Below are positions 1 to 8,815 of a stretch of DNA of 64,000 nt, one piece after another. Under the pieces are notes generated by a model that was not told the DNA's origin, did no database searches, and was given only the letters and a program-made list of their open reading frames with translations. The translations under genes and the position numbers were made by a program. This stretch comes from Vibrio metoecus (GTDB lineage: Bacteria; Pseudomonadota; Gammaproteobacteria; Enterobacterales; Vibrionaceae). Location: the NCBI RefSeq assembly GCF_009665255.1, contig NZ_CP035687.1:434001-498000 (forward strand), written 5' to 3'. Numbering within the stretch: the first letter of the stretch is position 1; each line of letters starts with the position of its first letter.

Positions 1-702
1 GATACGCACAATTTTGGCATCCGGTGTAGCGGAACCCACAATGCCGTATTGCAGCGAACGCTCTAGGTTAACCCGATAAATCAATGAGATATTGGCATCT
101 TTACAGAACGGACGACTGCCCTTTTCGTTTTTCCACAACCAAGAGTTGTTGAAGGTACATTCTTCATCGCTGATCGCACGGTTGACACTGATGTAGAAAG
201 CCACATGCGGCAAGGTATTTGTTTCGCTGTTTGCCGGTGCCGGACTTGCAAAACCAGAGCGCGCTAATAAGCGAGCGGTACGCGGCGCTTCGAGTAATTG
301 AGGGTCAACCTCTTGTGCCTGATCAAAAGGTGTAAACAGCAGCTCCCCTTTATGTTCAGTGATGACAATAAATTGATTAGCAAAGCCTACCCCATAAGCC
401 TTTCTGAATTGGGCTTGCATCTCTGCTTGACCTTCAGCATCACTGATCTGACTGAAATCAACCAAAACGCGTTTTTGCTGGTTAATCACCAAATCGCGTA
501 GTTCAGCTAAGCTCGGTAATGCGTTGTCTTCAGCTTGCCAATCAGCAGCATTATAATATTTTATTGCATGACTATCAGCGACTTGACTAATAATATCCGC
601 CGCTTCACCATTTGGTTCATTGATATTTGCCAACAGGGTTGGACTGGATATTGCGCTTAATATTGTGAATATCGCGATTGCGCAACGATTGAGTTTTGGC
701 AT
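1..702 (-). CDS. hlyA: El Tor hemolysin / V. cholerae cytolysin HlyA, N-terminal part
   Basis: Partial gene: about 234 codons are present and the rest lies beyond the left edge. The reverse strand from the ATG at 702 reads MPKLNRCAIAIFTILSAISS, a signal peptide I recognise as that of the secreted pore-forming cytolysin VCC. The following sequence matches the pro-region and the start of the cytolysin domain (for example ANINEPSGEAAD and EECTFNNSWLWKNEKGSRP). In the family the precursor is secreted, the pro-domain is removed by proteolysis, and the toxin forms heptameric beta-barrel pores. A GAGG ribosome site precedes the ATG. It diverges from the lecithinase gene, the known arrangement of the hly locus. 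Some residues near the pro-domain differ from the El Tor sequence I remember (AQFRKAYG), fitting a non-reference strain. Identification is firm. Confidence 0.95.
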   Translation of the reverse strand, partial: MPKLNRCAIAIFTILSAISSPTLLANINEPNGEAADIISQVADSHAIKYYNAADWQAEDNALPSLAELRDLVINQQKRVLVDFSQISDAEGQAEMQAQFRKAYGVGFANQFIVITEHKGELLFTPFDQAQEVDPQLLEAPRTARLLARSGFASPAPANSETNTLPHVAFYISVNRAISDEECTFNNSWLWKNEKGSRPFCKDANISLIYRVNLERSLQYGIVGSATPDAKIVRI

Positions 703-1468
703 ATAAACCTCACTGACTCTGTTATTTTTAGTGTTATTACAAGAGAGATTTCCAAACAAAGTGACTTATACTCAAACTACTGAAACAACTAGCGATAAAC
801 AAACTTACTCAAATGAATAGGCATCAATCACCCATCGTTAATTCTCCGAGTAAAAATGAGAATACCAGTTTGCTTTAAGTAATCAGAACATACCCATTTT
901 GATTGCGTCTCATGGGGTACCCTCGTCATCCTTGATGTGTTGCATGTGCCGATGGTGCTAAGTAGCTGAATGCAGCTCCATTGAACAGTGGTCGATAAAA
1001 ATATTATTTTTCACAAGATATGTTTCTATATATTTATTACCACTGCATACTTACTGAAATATCACTGATATTTCTAAATGTAAAATACTGCAAAATAAAA
1101 AACTCACAGCAGATCACAAATTCATACCAAGAAACTTTTTATTTATTGTAAAATAATTAATCCCTAAAATAATCATTGCTAATATTTTCACATTAGAATC
1201 ACTCTAATTTAATTTGAACTAATTTAGTCTGAATTAATTTATGAAAATCAACATGAAATATTGTTTTCTATTGTTACGTCAAAACTCTACTTCAACATAT
1301 TCTTCGTAAAAACCGCTATTGACGCTTTAGTAAACAACTATTGATCTTACTTCCAAGCTAGAGAAACGGTTGGCCAGTTTTCATTGACCTGATGAATGTC
1401 TCATTCACAATACAAACAGATCTGACCAGATCGTCAATCTGTCTATTCTACCCATAAGAAGATAAACA
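703..1468. other. AT-rich divergent intergenic region between hlyA and lec
   Basis: This 766-bp stretch has no convincing gene. It is clearly more AT-rich than the flanks, especially 1000-1260, which is full of A/T runs. It must hold the promoters of both divergent secreted-toxin genes. The composition fits H-NS-type silencing with an antagonist such as HlyU, which is known for hlyA regulation; that link is inference, and I could not pick out a specific operator. Confidence 0.6.
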
Positions 1469-2725
1469 ATGAGAACAGCGCTCTTCACCTTAATCGCTGG
1501 TTTAACCAGCCTCTCTGCTTCCGCCGCTACTGACCCGTGGACAGCAACTGAAATGCCACTGATGAGCCGCGCTCAAGTGGAACAGGTTCAAGGCAAACAA
1601 ACCTACACCTACGTTCGGTGTTGGTATCGTCCTGCCGCCACACATGATGACCCATACACCACCTGGGAGTGGGCAAAAAATAACAAAGGGGGTTACTACA
1701 CAATCAACGGCTATTGGTGGTCAAGCATCAGTCATAAAAACATGTTTTATACCGATGTTCAGCCAGACACCATTAAACAACGTTGCTATGAAACACTTGG
1801 TGTCACACACGAAACTGCCGATGTGACTTATTTTTCCGCAGATACCCGACTCTCATACAATCACACCATCTGGAGCAATGATTCTTCAGTGCAGCCAAAC
1901 AAGATCAATAAGGTGATTGTCTTTGGTGATAGCCTTTCCGATACAGGCAACATTTTTAATGCCTCTCAATGGCGTTTCCCAAATCCGTCATCGTGGTTTC
2001 TGGGCCATTTCTCAAACGGTTTTGTCTGGACGGAATATTTGGCGCAAGGGTTAAACATCCCCGTTTATAACTGGGCTGTGGGGGGAGCCGCAGGACGTAA
2101 CCAATACATCGCTCTGACTGGGGTTTACGAGCAAGTCAGCTCATACCTAACATACATGCAGCTGGCAAAGCATTACCAACCGGAAAACAGTTTATTTACC
2201 TTGGAATTTGGCTTGAATGATTTCATGAACTACAACCGCTCCCTCGCTGACGTTAAAGCCGATTACAGTTCTGCGTTGATTCGCTTGGTGGATGCGGGAG
2301 CCGAGAACATTGTTTTGCTCACGTTACCAGACGCAACGCGTGCGCCACAATTTCAATATTCGACTCAAGAGCAGATTGAAACGGTACGTAACAAAATCAT
2401 CGGTATGAACGCGTTTATCCGTGAACAAGCCCGTTACTACCAAATGCAGGGGATTCGTATTGCACTGTTTGATGCACATGCGTTGTTCGAAAGCATGACC
2501 AGTGATCCTCAACAACATGGTTTTGCAAATGCGAATTCACCGTGTTTGGATATTCGACGTAGCTCAGCCGCCGACTATTTACTTTCCCATTCACTTTCTG
2601 CTGAGTGTGCAGCCCAAGGCTCCGACCGTTTCGTGTTCTGGGAGGTCACCCATCCCACCACGGCAACACACCGCTATATTGCGCAGCAAATTCTTGCCAC
2701 TCAAATGGCAGAATTTCCTCTCTAA
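1469..2725 (+). CDS. lec: Lecithinase / thermolabile hemolysin (secreted GDSL phospholipase)
   Basis: The 418-residue product is a secreted phospholipase A2/lysophospholipase of the GDSL (SGNH) family, equivalent to V. parahaemolyticus TLH. Residues 1-19 form a signal peptide ending ASA. An N-terminal domain of about 130 residues precedes the catalytic domain. Block I is FGDSLSDTGN near residue 152 with the nucleophilic serine. The block II glycine is in WAVGGAAGRN, the block III Asn is in FGLNDF, and the block V Asp/His pair is in the C-terminal EVTHPTTATHR. The length matches TLH. An AAGAAGAT ribosome site precedes the ATG. It is divergent from hlyA, and a strong terminator follows. Substrate is inferred from the family. 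Confidence 0.93.
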   Translation: MRTALFTLIAGLTSLSASAATDPWTATEMPLMSRAQVEQVQGKQTYTYVRCWYRPAATHDDPYTTWEWAKNNKGGYYTINGYWWSSISHKNMFYTDVQPDTIKQRCYETLGVTHETADVTYFSADTRLSYNHTIWSNDSSVQPNKINKVIVFGDSLSDTGNIFNASQWRFPNPSSWFLGHFSNGFVWTEYLAQGLNIPVYNWAVGGAAGRNQYIALTGVYEQVSSYLTYMQLAKHYQPENSLFTLEFGLNDFMNYNRSLADVKADYSSALIRLVDAGAENIVLLTLPDATRAPQFQYSTQEQIETVRNKIIGMNAFIREQARYYQMQGIRIALFDAHALFESMTSDPQQHGFANANSPCLDIRRSSAADYLLSHSLSAECAAQGSDRFVFWEVTHPTTATHRYIAQQILATQMAEFPL

Positions 2726-2738
2726 GAATAGCACTCAA

Positions 2739-2767
2739 TGAGGATAGGTGAACCTATCCTCATTTTT
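2739..2767 (+). terminator. Intrinsic terminator after lec
   Basis: An 11-bp perfect stem (TGAGGATAGGT with ACCTATCCTCA, GA loop) is followed by TTTTT, 14 bases after the lec stop codon. Confidence 0.9.
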
Positions 2768-2837
2768 GCGACACCACTGACTTTGCTTTCTGACTCATCT
2801 CTTCGTAGCCTTACAAAAAGAGCAGAGGGTGAACGTG

Positions 2838-3911
2838 ATGAAAAAACCAAACCAAACTTCTGCTTTTACTGGTTCAGAGCTATTAAATATCTACTACCAG
2901 CGTCGAGTATCACTTTTCATCGCCTCAATTTCCAGTTTGGTTTTTTTCCCTTTGGCAATGAAAAATCTGATGATTCATCAGATCGTTTTAGGCGGTTTGA
3001 TCATCGTATTTCAATGCACATTGTTGTTTGAAATCTCCGCAATCTACCACCAGAAAAAAACGCCATGGGGCTTTCGGCTTCCACTCTCTTTAGTCGTTAT
3101 CATTGTAGTTATGGCGATCCACATCTTTGGCACTTTGGCGAGTTACTGGCTTTTCCCGGTGATCATTTCGATTGCTTTTTTACTCCCGCCCAAAGACAAC
3201 TTACTGACGATTTTCATCATTATTCCATCTAGCATATGGGCTTTGATTCCGCATCAAACTTCAGAAGTCACTTTACGCTTTAGCCTTGCGATCAGCGCCT
3301 GCGCTGCCATCATGTATGTGGTTGTGGATGCCATTCGTAAACTGCACGCAGAATTGTTCTATCTATCAACCCGTGACGCATTGACTGGCAGCCTGAATCG
3401 CCACCAACTTGAGAGTTTTTTGCGTAAAAACATTCAACTCTGCCAGATGAGTCATCAATATTCAGTTATTGCCGTCATCGATGTAGATCATTTCAAAACA
3501 ATTAATGATCTCTATGGCCATGACACTGGTGACAAAGTCATCACGCAGCTGGTCGAGATTATTAACACTCACAGCCGCGAATTAGATTTACTGTTTCGAT
3601 TAGGCGGCGATGAGTTTCTACTGCTGTTTGAAAACACCACACTGAATGAGGCCTTGATGGTCATCAGCCACATTGGATGCCGAATTCAACAGGCACACTA
3701 CCCTAGGCATGCCGAAGTCACTATCAGTGCTGGGTTAGCAGAAGTGCGGCGCACCGATACTCCGGAACAGTGGTTTAAACGAGCAGATATTTCGCTCTAT
3801 CATTCGAAAAAAATGGGGAAGAACCGAGTCTGTTCAGAGGAGAAAGAAGTGGTTGAGCTCAATAGTAAACAGTGTGATTCACTGCTGAACTCAACCCATG
3901 GTCATCGTTAA
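2838..3911 (+). CDS. Membrane-bound diguanylate cyclase (GGDEF)
   Basis: The 357-residue protein makes cyclic di-GMP from two GTP. The N-terminal half has about six hydrophobic segments (residues 25-170) forming a membrane sensor of unknown ligand. The C-terminal GGDEF domain (about 185-345) has an intact active site, LGGDEF at 256-260. RELD lies exactly five residues before it, which is the RxxD inhibitory site for product feedback. An upstream in-frame GTG at 2829 exists, but the GAGGGTGA ribosome site is better spaced for the ATG at 2838. It lies just downstream of the lec terminator, so it is probably transcribed separately. It converges with, and overlaps by a few bases, the small gene on the other strand. 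Confidence 0.9.
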   Translation: MKKPNQTSAFTGSELLNIYYQRRVSLFIASISSLVFFPLAMKNLMIHQIVLGGLIIVFQCTLLFEISAIYHQKKTPWGFRLPLSLVVIIVVMAIHIFGTLASYWLFPVIISIAFLLPPKDNLLTIFIIIPSSIWALIPHQTSEVTLRFSLAISACAAIMYVVVDAIRKLHAELFYLSTRDALTGSLNRHQLESFLRKNIQLCQMSHQYSVIAVIDVDHFKTINDLYGHDTGDKVITQLVEIINTHSRELDLLFRLGGDEFLLLFENTTLNEALMVISHIGCRIQQAHYPRHAEVTISAGLAEVRRTDTPEQWFKRADISLYHSKKMGKNRVCSEEKEVVELNSKQCDSLLNSTHGHR

Positions 3912-4174
3912 ACCATCATTACCATTTGCACCAGTTGCGGTAATACAATACCCAAACAGAACAAGGCACCTTGCCATTTGGGAGGTTTGATCGCCAGTAT
4001 AGCGGGAGCCATAAAATACAAGATCACCAATACCGGTAACGCATTGATGTGTTCTAAACCAACCAACGCAACCGTTAGCAGCACCGCTCCCATCGTGAGC
4101 TGATAAGGTAATTTCAATTTATAGCCAAGCAGCCCAATAAAAAGCAGCGCAGCAAGCAATAACACCATGTCCAT
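3908..4174 (-). CDS. Small inner-membrane protein, function unknown
   Basis: An 88-residue, very hydrophobic protein with about three membrane segments (roughly 3-20, 26-60 and 70-86) and a few charged residues in the loops (YKLKLPYQ, KPPKWQG). I do not recognise a family. Its 3' end overlaps the end of the diguanylate cyclase gene tail to tail. It diverges from emrD, and the AT-rich 250 bp between them would carry its promoter. Hydrophobicity and an otherwise empty interval argue that it is real. Confidence 0.6.
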   Translation of the reverse strand: MDMVLLLAALLFIGLLGYKLKLPYQLTMGAVLLTVALVGLEHINALPVLVILYFMAPAILAIKPPKWQGALFCLGIVLPQLVQMVMMV

Positions 4175-4360
4175 AATCGCCTCACAAAGTGATATTAATT
4201 CTCATTTACCACAATAATAGTCTGCTCTTGCTTTAGATTCAAGTTGTAAAACAAGCAAAAAAACCATTAGAAAAAATAATCCAATCTATAGATATTTATC
4301 GTGAACAAAAAAGCAAGAATCGATTGATAGATAAGGGGTACAGCAATACTATCTCGCGCC

Positions 4361-4375
4361 GAGAGCAGTGCTCTC
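4361..4375. promoter_or_regulatory. Perfect dyad upstream of emrD
   Basis: GAGAGC-AGT-GCTCTC is a perfect inverted repeat about 57 bases before the emrD start. It could be an operator for a dimeric regulator or a short hairpin in the leader. No U-run follows closely, so it is not a standard terminator. Confidence 0.35.
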
Positions 4376-4431
4376 TAACGATTTTTCATTAGCTGATTTT
4401 AATAAGATATTGTTTTTATCTGGAGATAACG

Positions 4432-5637
4432 ATGTCTGCCTCGCTTTCTGTCGCAAAACTGACCTTTTTTATCGCTATTCTGGCTGCTGTGGGTCAAGCA
4501 ACCCAAACCATGTACGTGCCTTCTATTGGGTACATGGCACAAGAATTTTTGGTTTCACCGGCTGCACTACAGGCGGTGATGGCTTGCTATCTTATTCCTT
4601 ATGGTTTGTCACAATTCGTTTACGGTACGCTGTCGGATCGCATTGGTCGTAAGCCCATCATCATTGCTGGGTTAATCATTTATGTCCTCGGTTCACTGAT
4701 TGCCCTTTTTGCACATCAATATTCTTGGTTTTTGATTGGTAGCTTTGTGCAAGGCCTTGGGATTGGTTGTGGCGGTGCGATGTCCCGCACACTCTCTCGT
4801 GACTGCTTTGACGGAGCTGAATTACATAAAGTGAACAGCTTAATTAGCATGTGCCTTATCTTCTCACCTTTGGTCGCCCCCGTCTTAGGCGGCTACCTAA
4901 CGGAAAGTTTTGGCTGGCGTTCAAGTTATTTGTTCTTGTCTCTGTTTGCGATTGCGGTCGTGATTACCATGATGACCAGCATGGTGGAAACGCTACCTAA
5001 GGCTGCGCGTAAGAAAGAACCGGTATTGCGCAGCTATCACTACGTGTTATCCGATCGCCGCTTCCAAGGTTACTTAATTTGCCTTGTTGCCACTTTTGCA
5101 GGTCTTGCGGTTTTTGAGGCAGCTGCCGGCGTGTTACTCGGTGGTGTACTTGGCTTGCCTGCAACCACCGTGAGTTTGCTGTTTGTATTGCCAATTCCTG
5201 GCTACTTAGCGGGCGCGTGGCTTTCTAACTTGATTGCTCGTCACTGGCGTGAAAAAGCCGCCATGCGTGTCGGTTTGATCGCAATCCTCACCGGTTCTCT
5301 GGTGATTATGTTGCCCGGCCTGCTTGGCATGACAACCGCATGGTCCTTAATTGGTGGCGCTACGATTTACTTCCTTGGTGCGGGCATTTTATTCCCAGCC
5401 GCAACCACAGGCGCACTCTCTCCTTTCCCTTATCATGCAGGGACTGGCGGGGCAATCTTAGGTGGCATGCAAAACTTAGGTGCGGGTCTCGCAACACTGT
5501 TTGCCGCGATGTTCCCTGCGTCAGATCAACTGCCACTCGGTACCATCATGTTACTGATGTCGGTCGTGGCACTGTGGGGGCTAAAACGCGTTTACACCAA
5601 ACAGCCGCCTTCAGATGAAATGCCGATCGCCATCTAA
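4432..5637 (+). CDS. emrD-3: MFS multidrug exporter EmrD-3
   Basis: The 401-residue protein is a 12-helix major facilitator superfamily drug/proton antiporter of the Bcr/EmrD group. Visible features are the loop 2-3 signature YGTLSDRIGRKP near residue 65, the DHA1 helix-5 region (SPLVAPVLGGYLTESFGWR), and twelve evenly spaced hydrophobic segments. The V. cholerae EmrD-3 pump on chromosome II is known to export several drugs. A GGAG ribosome site is well placed before the ATG at 4432. It is a single gene; the next gene has its own riboswitch leader. The specific EmrD-3 call rests on memory of gene order, the family call on motifs. Confidence 0.88.
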   Translation: MSASLSVAKLTFFIAILAAVGQATQTMYVPSIGYMAQEFLVSPAALQAVMACYLIPYGLSQFVYGTLSDRIGRKPIIIAGLIIYVLGSLIALFAHQYSWFLIGSFVQGLGIGCGGAMSRTLSRDCFDGAELHKVNSLISMCLIFSPLVAPVLGGYLTESFGWRSSYLFLSLFAIAVVITMMTSMVETLPKAARKKEPVLRSYHYVLSDRRFQGYLICLVATFAGLAVFEAAAGVLLGGVLGLPATTVSLLFVLPIPGYLAGAWLSNLIARHWREKAAMRVGLIAILTGSLVIMLPGLLGMTTAWSLIGGATIYFLGAGILFPAATTGALSPFPYHAGTGGAILGGMQNLGAGLATLFAAMFPASDQLPLGTIMLLMSVVALWGLKRVYTKQPPSDEMPIAI

Positions 5638-5789
5638 AGAGAGAAAGCTCTCGCTGCTTCGCGAATATACCGGATGAGATCAATTTCGCTGCAGAAATGG
5701 GGAAATTAAATCTTGTCGTCACCTGAAAAGGCAGTAATATACGTTGTGTGTCACAGTTTTTGAGTGAATCACTCAAAGTGGTACACGTT

Positions 5790-5963
5790 CCTTTAAGTAG
5801 AGGCGCGCTGTTCATGAGTCGCCAGTCGTAGGTTGACCCCGATGATGACTGGTTAAAGGGTACAGCGCCGAAGTGATCGTTGCGTCATCAACGTTCGCTG
5901 GGCCAGCATTGAACAAATGTCGGACTGCCATAGTTTGTTGTCTATGGAGCGCTACCTTGAAGG
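5790..5963 (+). ncRNA. Lysine riboswitch (L box) aptamer
   Basis: The sequence carries the conserved L-box blocks in order: AGAGGCGCG (5799 on), GTAGGTTGACCCC, TTAAAGGGTACAGCGCCGAAG, GCTGGGCCAGCATTG, TGTCGGACTGCC and GGAGCGCTACC at 5946-5956. P1 forms from 5790-5800 and 5952-5963 (CCTTTAAGTAG with CTACCTTGAAGG, one bulge). It lies directly before a NhaC-family transporter, a known lysine-riboswitch target in Vibrio. Lysine binding is expected to reduce expression of the downstream gene through the structure described in the next entry. Confidence 0.92.
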
Positions 5964-6005
5964 ATAAGAAGTGTTATTTCGCTGAAATGTGTTTTTTATC
6001 CTGCT

Positions 6006-6039
6006 GGTAGATCTCCACCTGAAAAGGTGATGTGAGATC
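6006..6039 (+). promoter_or_regulatory. Riboswitch expression platform: ribosome-site sequestering hairpin
   Basis: GATCTCCACCT (6010-6020) can pair with AGGTG (6025-6029) and GAGATC (6034-6039) around a GAAA loop. This hides the only purine-rich ribosome site (AAAGG, 6023-6027) and the GTG at 6032. The alternative pairing puts GGTAG-AT-CTCC (6006-6016) with GGAG-CG-CTACC (5946-5956), the 3' strand of the aptamer P1. The two folds exclude each other, so lysine should shut off translation. No U-run follows, so control is probably translational. Confidence 0.75.
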
Positions 6040-6040
6040 C

Positions 6041-7621
6041 ATGAATTTAGCCGTTTATTCTGACTCGATTTATTCGGTCATCCCACCGCTACTGGCGGTG
6101 CTGCTCGCGATTACGACCCGCCGAGTGTTACTCTCTTTAGGCGCAGGCATTTTCGCTGGCGCTATCATGCTTAACCATTTCTCTCCTCTAAACACATTGC
6201 AATACCTGTTCGGTAAGATCAGCGGCTTGTTCTGGTCAAATGGTGCTGCCAACAGCGATAACATCAACATGTTGGTGTTCATGCTACTACTAGGTGGGTT
6301 GATCAGTTTAATGACCGCATCAGGCGCAACACGCGCTTTTGCAGTATGGGCTGAACGTAAATGTAAAGATCGCCGCAGTGCAAAAGCGCTGACAGGGTTA
6401 ATGGTATTTGCCTTTTTCATCGATGATTTTTTCCATAGCTTGTCTGTGGGTGCGATTTGCCGCCCAGTGACGGATCGCTTTCAAATCTCGCGCGCGAAAC
6501 TCGCCTATTTGCTCGACTCTACCGCTGCACCTGTCTGTGTAATTACACCGATTTCCTCTTGGGGTGCTTATATCATCGCCCTGATTGGCGGAATTTTAGC
6601 CGCCCACGAAATGACAGATATCAGTGCGATTTCAGCGTTTGTACAGATGATCCCGATGAACCTGTACGCAGTATTTACTTTGCTTATGGTGCTCGCAGTC
6701 ATTTTCCTGCCGATGGATATTGGCCCAATGCGCCAACATGAAGCATGGGCTCGTGAAGGTAAATTGTGGGATGAAAGCAAAGGCCGCCCTGCGGGCTTAG
6801 ATATGGAAGGCGGAGAAACCGCACGCGGCACCATGATTGATATGGTTTTGCCCATCGCGGTACTGACCATCACCACCTTGATTTTCATGATCCAAACCGG
6901 CAACGCCGTATTAACGACCAAAGGTGAAGCTTTCTCTTTGATTGGCGCTTTGGAAAACACCAATGTGGCTCAGTCGCTGGTTTACGCCGCACTGTGTAGC
7001 TTGGCGGTCTCGATTGTTCTGTCACTGCGCTTAAAACTGTCTGCGCAAACATGGTTATCAACCGCACCAAAAGGCGTAATGGCCATGATGCCAGCGATCA
7101 TCATTTTGCTGTTTGCCTGGACCATTGGCGGTGTGGTGCGCGATCTACAAACTGGCATTTACCTCGCGTCACTAACGCAAGGTAACCTACCGGTTGAACT
7201 GCTGCCGGCTTTAGTGTTCGTACTCTCTTGTTTGATGGCCTTTGCCACAGGCACCAGTTGGGGTACTTTCGGCATTATGCTGCCACTCGCGGGCGATATC
7301 GCTGCAGCGTCAGACATCAGTTTGATGCTACCAACCCTCTCTGCTGTATTAGCAGGCGCAGTGTTTGGAGATCACGCCTCACCGATTTCCAGCACCAGTA
7401 TCCTTTCTGCAACCGGTGCAGGTAGCCACCATATTGATCACGTGGTCACTCAACTTCCGTACGCCATCAGTGCCGCGATGGGTGCGTTGCTCGGTTATCT
7501 AGCGATGGGTTTACTGCATTCCGTTTGGGCAGGTTTAGCGGCCAGCAGTGTGTGGTTTGTGCTGTTTTGTGCCTTTAACCTACGCCAAAAACGCTGGCAA
7601 CAAGAACCGGTTGAAGCCTAA
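6041..7621 (+). CDS. lysW: NhaC-family transporter, probable lysine transporter LysW
   Basis: The protein (526 residues from the ATG at 6041; 529 from the GTG at 6032) has eleven to thirteen membrane segments. It belongs to the NhaC Na+/H+ antiporter superfamily, with the family motifs FIDDFFHSLSVG and a C-terminal GDHASPISSTSILSATGA. The lysine riboswitch immediately upstream, known in Vibrio and Shewanella to precede lysW, points to lysine uptake rather than sodium export; this is inference from regulation. Start choice is open: the ribosome site suits the GTG at 6032, while the ATG at 6041 sits just outside the sequestering hairpin. An intrinsic terminator follows. Members of this family are often mis-named as plain Na+/H+ antiporters. 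Confidence 0.85.
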   Translation: MNLAVYSDSIYSVIPPLLAVLLAITTRRVLLSLGAGIFAGAIMLNHFSPLNTLQYLFGKISGLFWSNGAANSDNINMLVFMLLLGGLISLMTASGATRAFAVWAERKCKDRRSAKALTGLMVFAFFIDDFFHSLSVGAICRPVTDRFQISRAKLAYLLDSTAAPVCVITPISSWGAYIIALIGGILAAHEMTDISAISAFVQMIPMNLYAVFTLLMVLAVIFLPMDIGPMRQHEAWAREGKLWDESKGRPAGLDMEGGETARGTMIDMVLPIAVLTITTLIFMIQTGNAVLTTKGEAFSLIGALENTNVAQSLVYAALCSLAVSIVLSLRLKLSAQTWLSTAPKGVMAMMPAIIILLFAWTIGGVVRDLQTGIYLASLTQGNLPVELLPALVFVLSCLMAFATGTSWGTFGIMLPLAGDIAAASDISLMLPTLSAVLAGAVFGDHASPISSTSILSATGAGSHHIDHVVTQLPYAISAAMGALLGYLAMGLLHSVWAGLAASSVWFVLFCAFNLRQKRWQQEPVEA

Positions 7622-7628
7622 TTTTTTC

Positions 7629-7656
7629 ACACCGCCCCATAGGGCGGTGTTTTTTT
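7629..7656 (+). terminator. Intrinsic terminator between convergent genes
   Basis: CACCGCCC (7630-7637) pairs with GGGCGGTG (7642-7649) around a CATA loop. It has a T run on the plus strand and an A run before it, so it can end lysW and also the minus-strand gene at 7666. Confidence 0.92.
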
Positions 7657-7665
7657 CTGAGCGAA

Positions 7666-8640
7666 TCAATCCTTGATTGGCCACCAGTCCTTCGGCGGAG
7701 TTAGACCCCAGCGTGCAAACTCTTCAGGTTGATAAACGCCTCTCCCTTGGCGGTTAATCTGGATCGGAATGTATTTGGCAGGTTCTTGCTTATCTAGAAT
7801 ACGGGTCACCAGTTCAGCAGCCATTTCACCTTGCTCTAATCCAAATAATACGACCCCACCCGCGGCTTTACCTTTACCGACGGAGAAATCCCAAAATCCA
7901 AATAAAGGTAACCGAGAATGTTGATTGGTCCAACTGAGGATATTTTCCGCAGGGATATGACGCCCTGTATCATCAATCAGAGTCTGATATAAGCCGACGA
8001 TAACCGCGCCATAACCTTGTTGAGGGGCTTGTTCAATGGCATCGTGCCACTGCACTTCTTTCTCAATCGCTCGGATTTCCACATCCAACCCTAGGTTTTT
8101 CTTGATCAGCGCATATTGACTTTGCATATACTCCAAAGCAATTTTTGAAGTATTACCCGAGTCGAATAAAACCAGCACGCGATGCTTATCTTGCGGTAAT
8201 AAACGGCCAATCTCTGCCATATTTTTTACAAACAGAGGCTGTTCTAAAATTCCCGTCACTTGAGCAATCCCCGAATACTCGTCCAGCAACTCTCTTGGAT
8301 TTGAGTTAATGCCGAGAAACACAATCGAGATCGGCTCGTTATACAGTTTGGGCAAAAGATAATACAGTGCGTTGTCATCGCCAAGGACTACAAGCTTGGG
8401 TTTTAGCGTCTGATAGGTTTGAAAAGCCCGCTCCGCGGCTGCACTGAATTCTCGCACCGGGATCCGCTTGGTATTCATTTCAAAAAAGTGCAGTTGGTGC
8501 GAGGGCTTTATTCCTTCTTTTAAACCTTGGATATAACTCGCATCCCAAGCATAACCCGAGTGATAACTTTGGATCACCAACACATCATCTGCCCATGTAG
8601 GCATGCAAAAACACCAGACTAACCCCATCCACCAACGCAT
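7666..8640 (-). CDS. Periplasmic binding protein (ABC_sub_bind/TrpX-like), likely sensory partner
   Basis: The 324-residue product starts with a signal peptide (MRWWMGLVWCFCMPTWADD) and has the two-lobed fold pattern of the DUF534/ABC_sub_bind family. Early residues VLVIQSYHSGYAWD are typical of stand-alone binding proteins that sit beside sensor kinases. No permease or ATPase gene is nearby. Instead it diverges from a membrane histidine kinase with a periplasmic domain, so it probably binds a small ligand and presents it to that kinase. Ligand unknown. The role as sensory partner is inferred from context; the family call is fairly secure. Confidence 0.75.
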   Translation of the reverse strand: MRWWMGLVWCFCMPTWADDVLVIQSYHSGYAWDASYIQGLKEGIKPSHQLHFFEMNTKRIPVREFSAAAERAFQTYQTLKPKLVVLGDDNALYYLLPKLYNEPISIVFLGINSNPRELLDEYSGIAQVTGILEQPLFVKNMAEIGRLLPQDKHRVLVLFDSGNTSKIALEYMQSQYALIKKNLGLDVEIRAIEKEVQWHDAIEQAPQQGYGAVIVGLYQTLIDDTGRHIPAENILSWTNQHSRLPLFGFWDFSVGKGKAAGGVVLFGLEQGEMAAELVTRILDKQEPAKYIPIQINRQGRGVYQPEEFARWGLTPPKDWWPIKD

Positions 8641-8815
8641 ATTGTTTCCTCCCTAATGTCATGCAAGTGTAGTCTAGACTCGCCAAACCGCTGGCTTAAA
8701 AACGCTTTGTGGCCATCAATCTCTCAATTCCATCACACGTCCCTCCCCGCCATCTCCTACATTCCGGCGACTCCATCTATACTCAATCACAAGGTTCCTA
8801 AAAGAATGCACGAGA

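Noticed and set aside
6032..6034. GTG as the certain start of lysW
   Set aside because: The ribosome site suits it, but the ATG nine bases on is equally in frame and lies outside the sequestering hairpin, so the start stays open.
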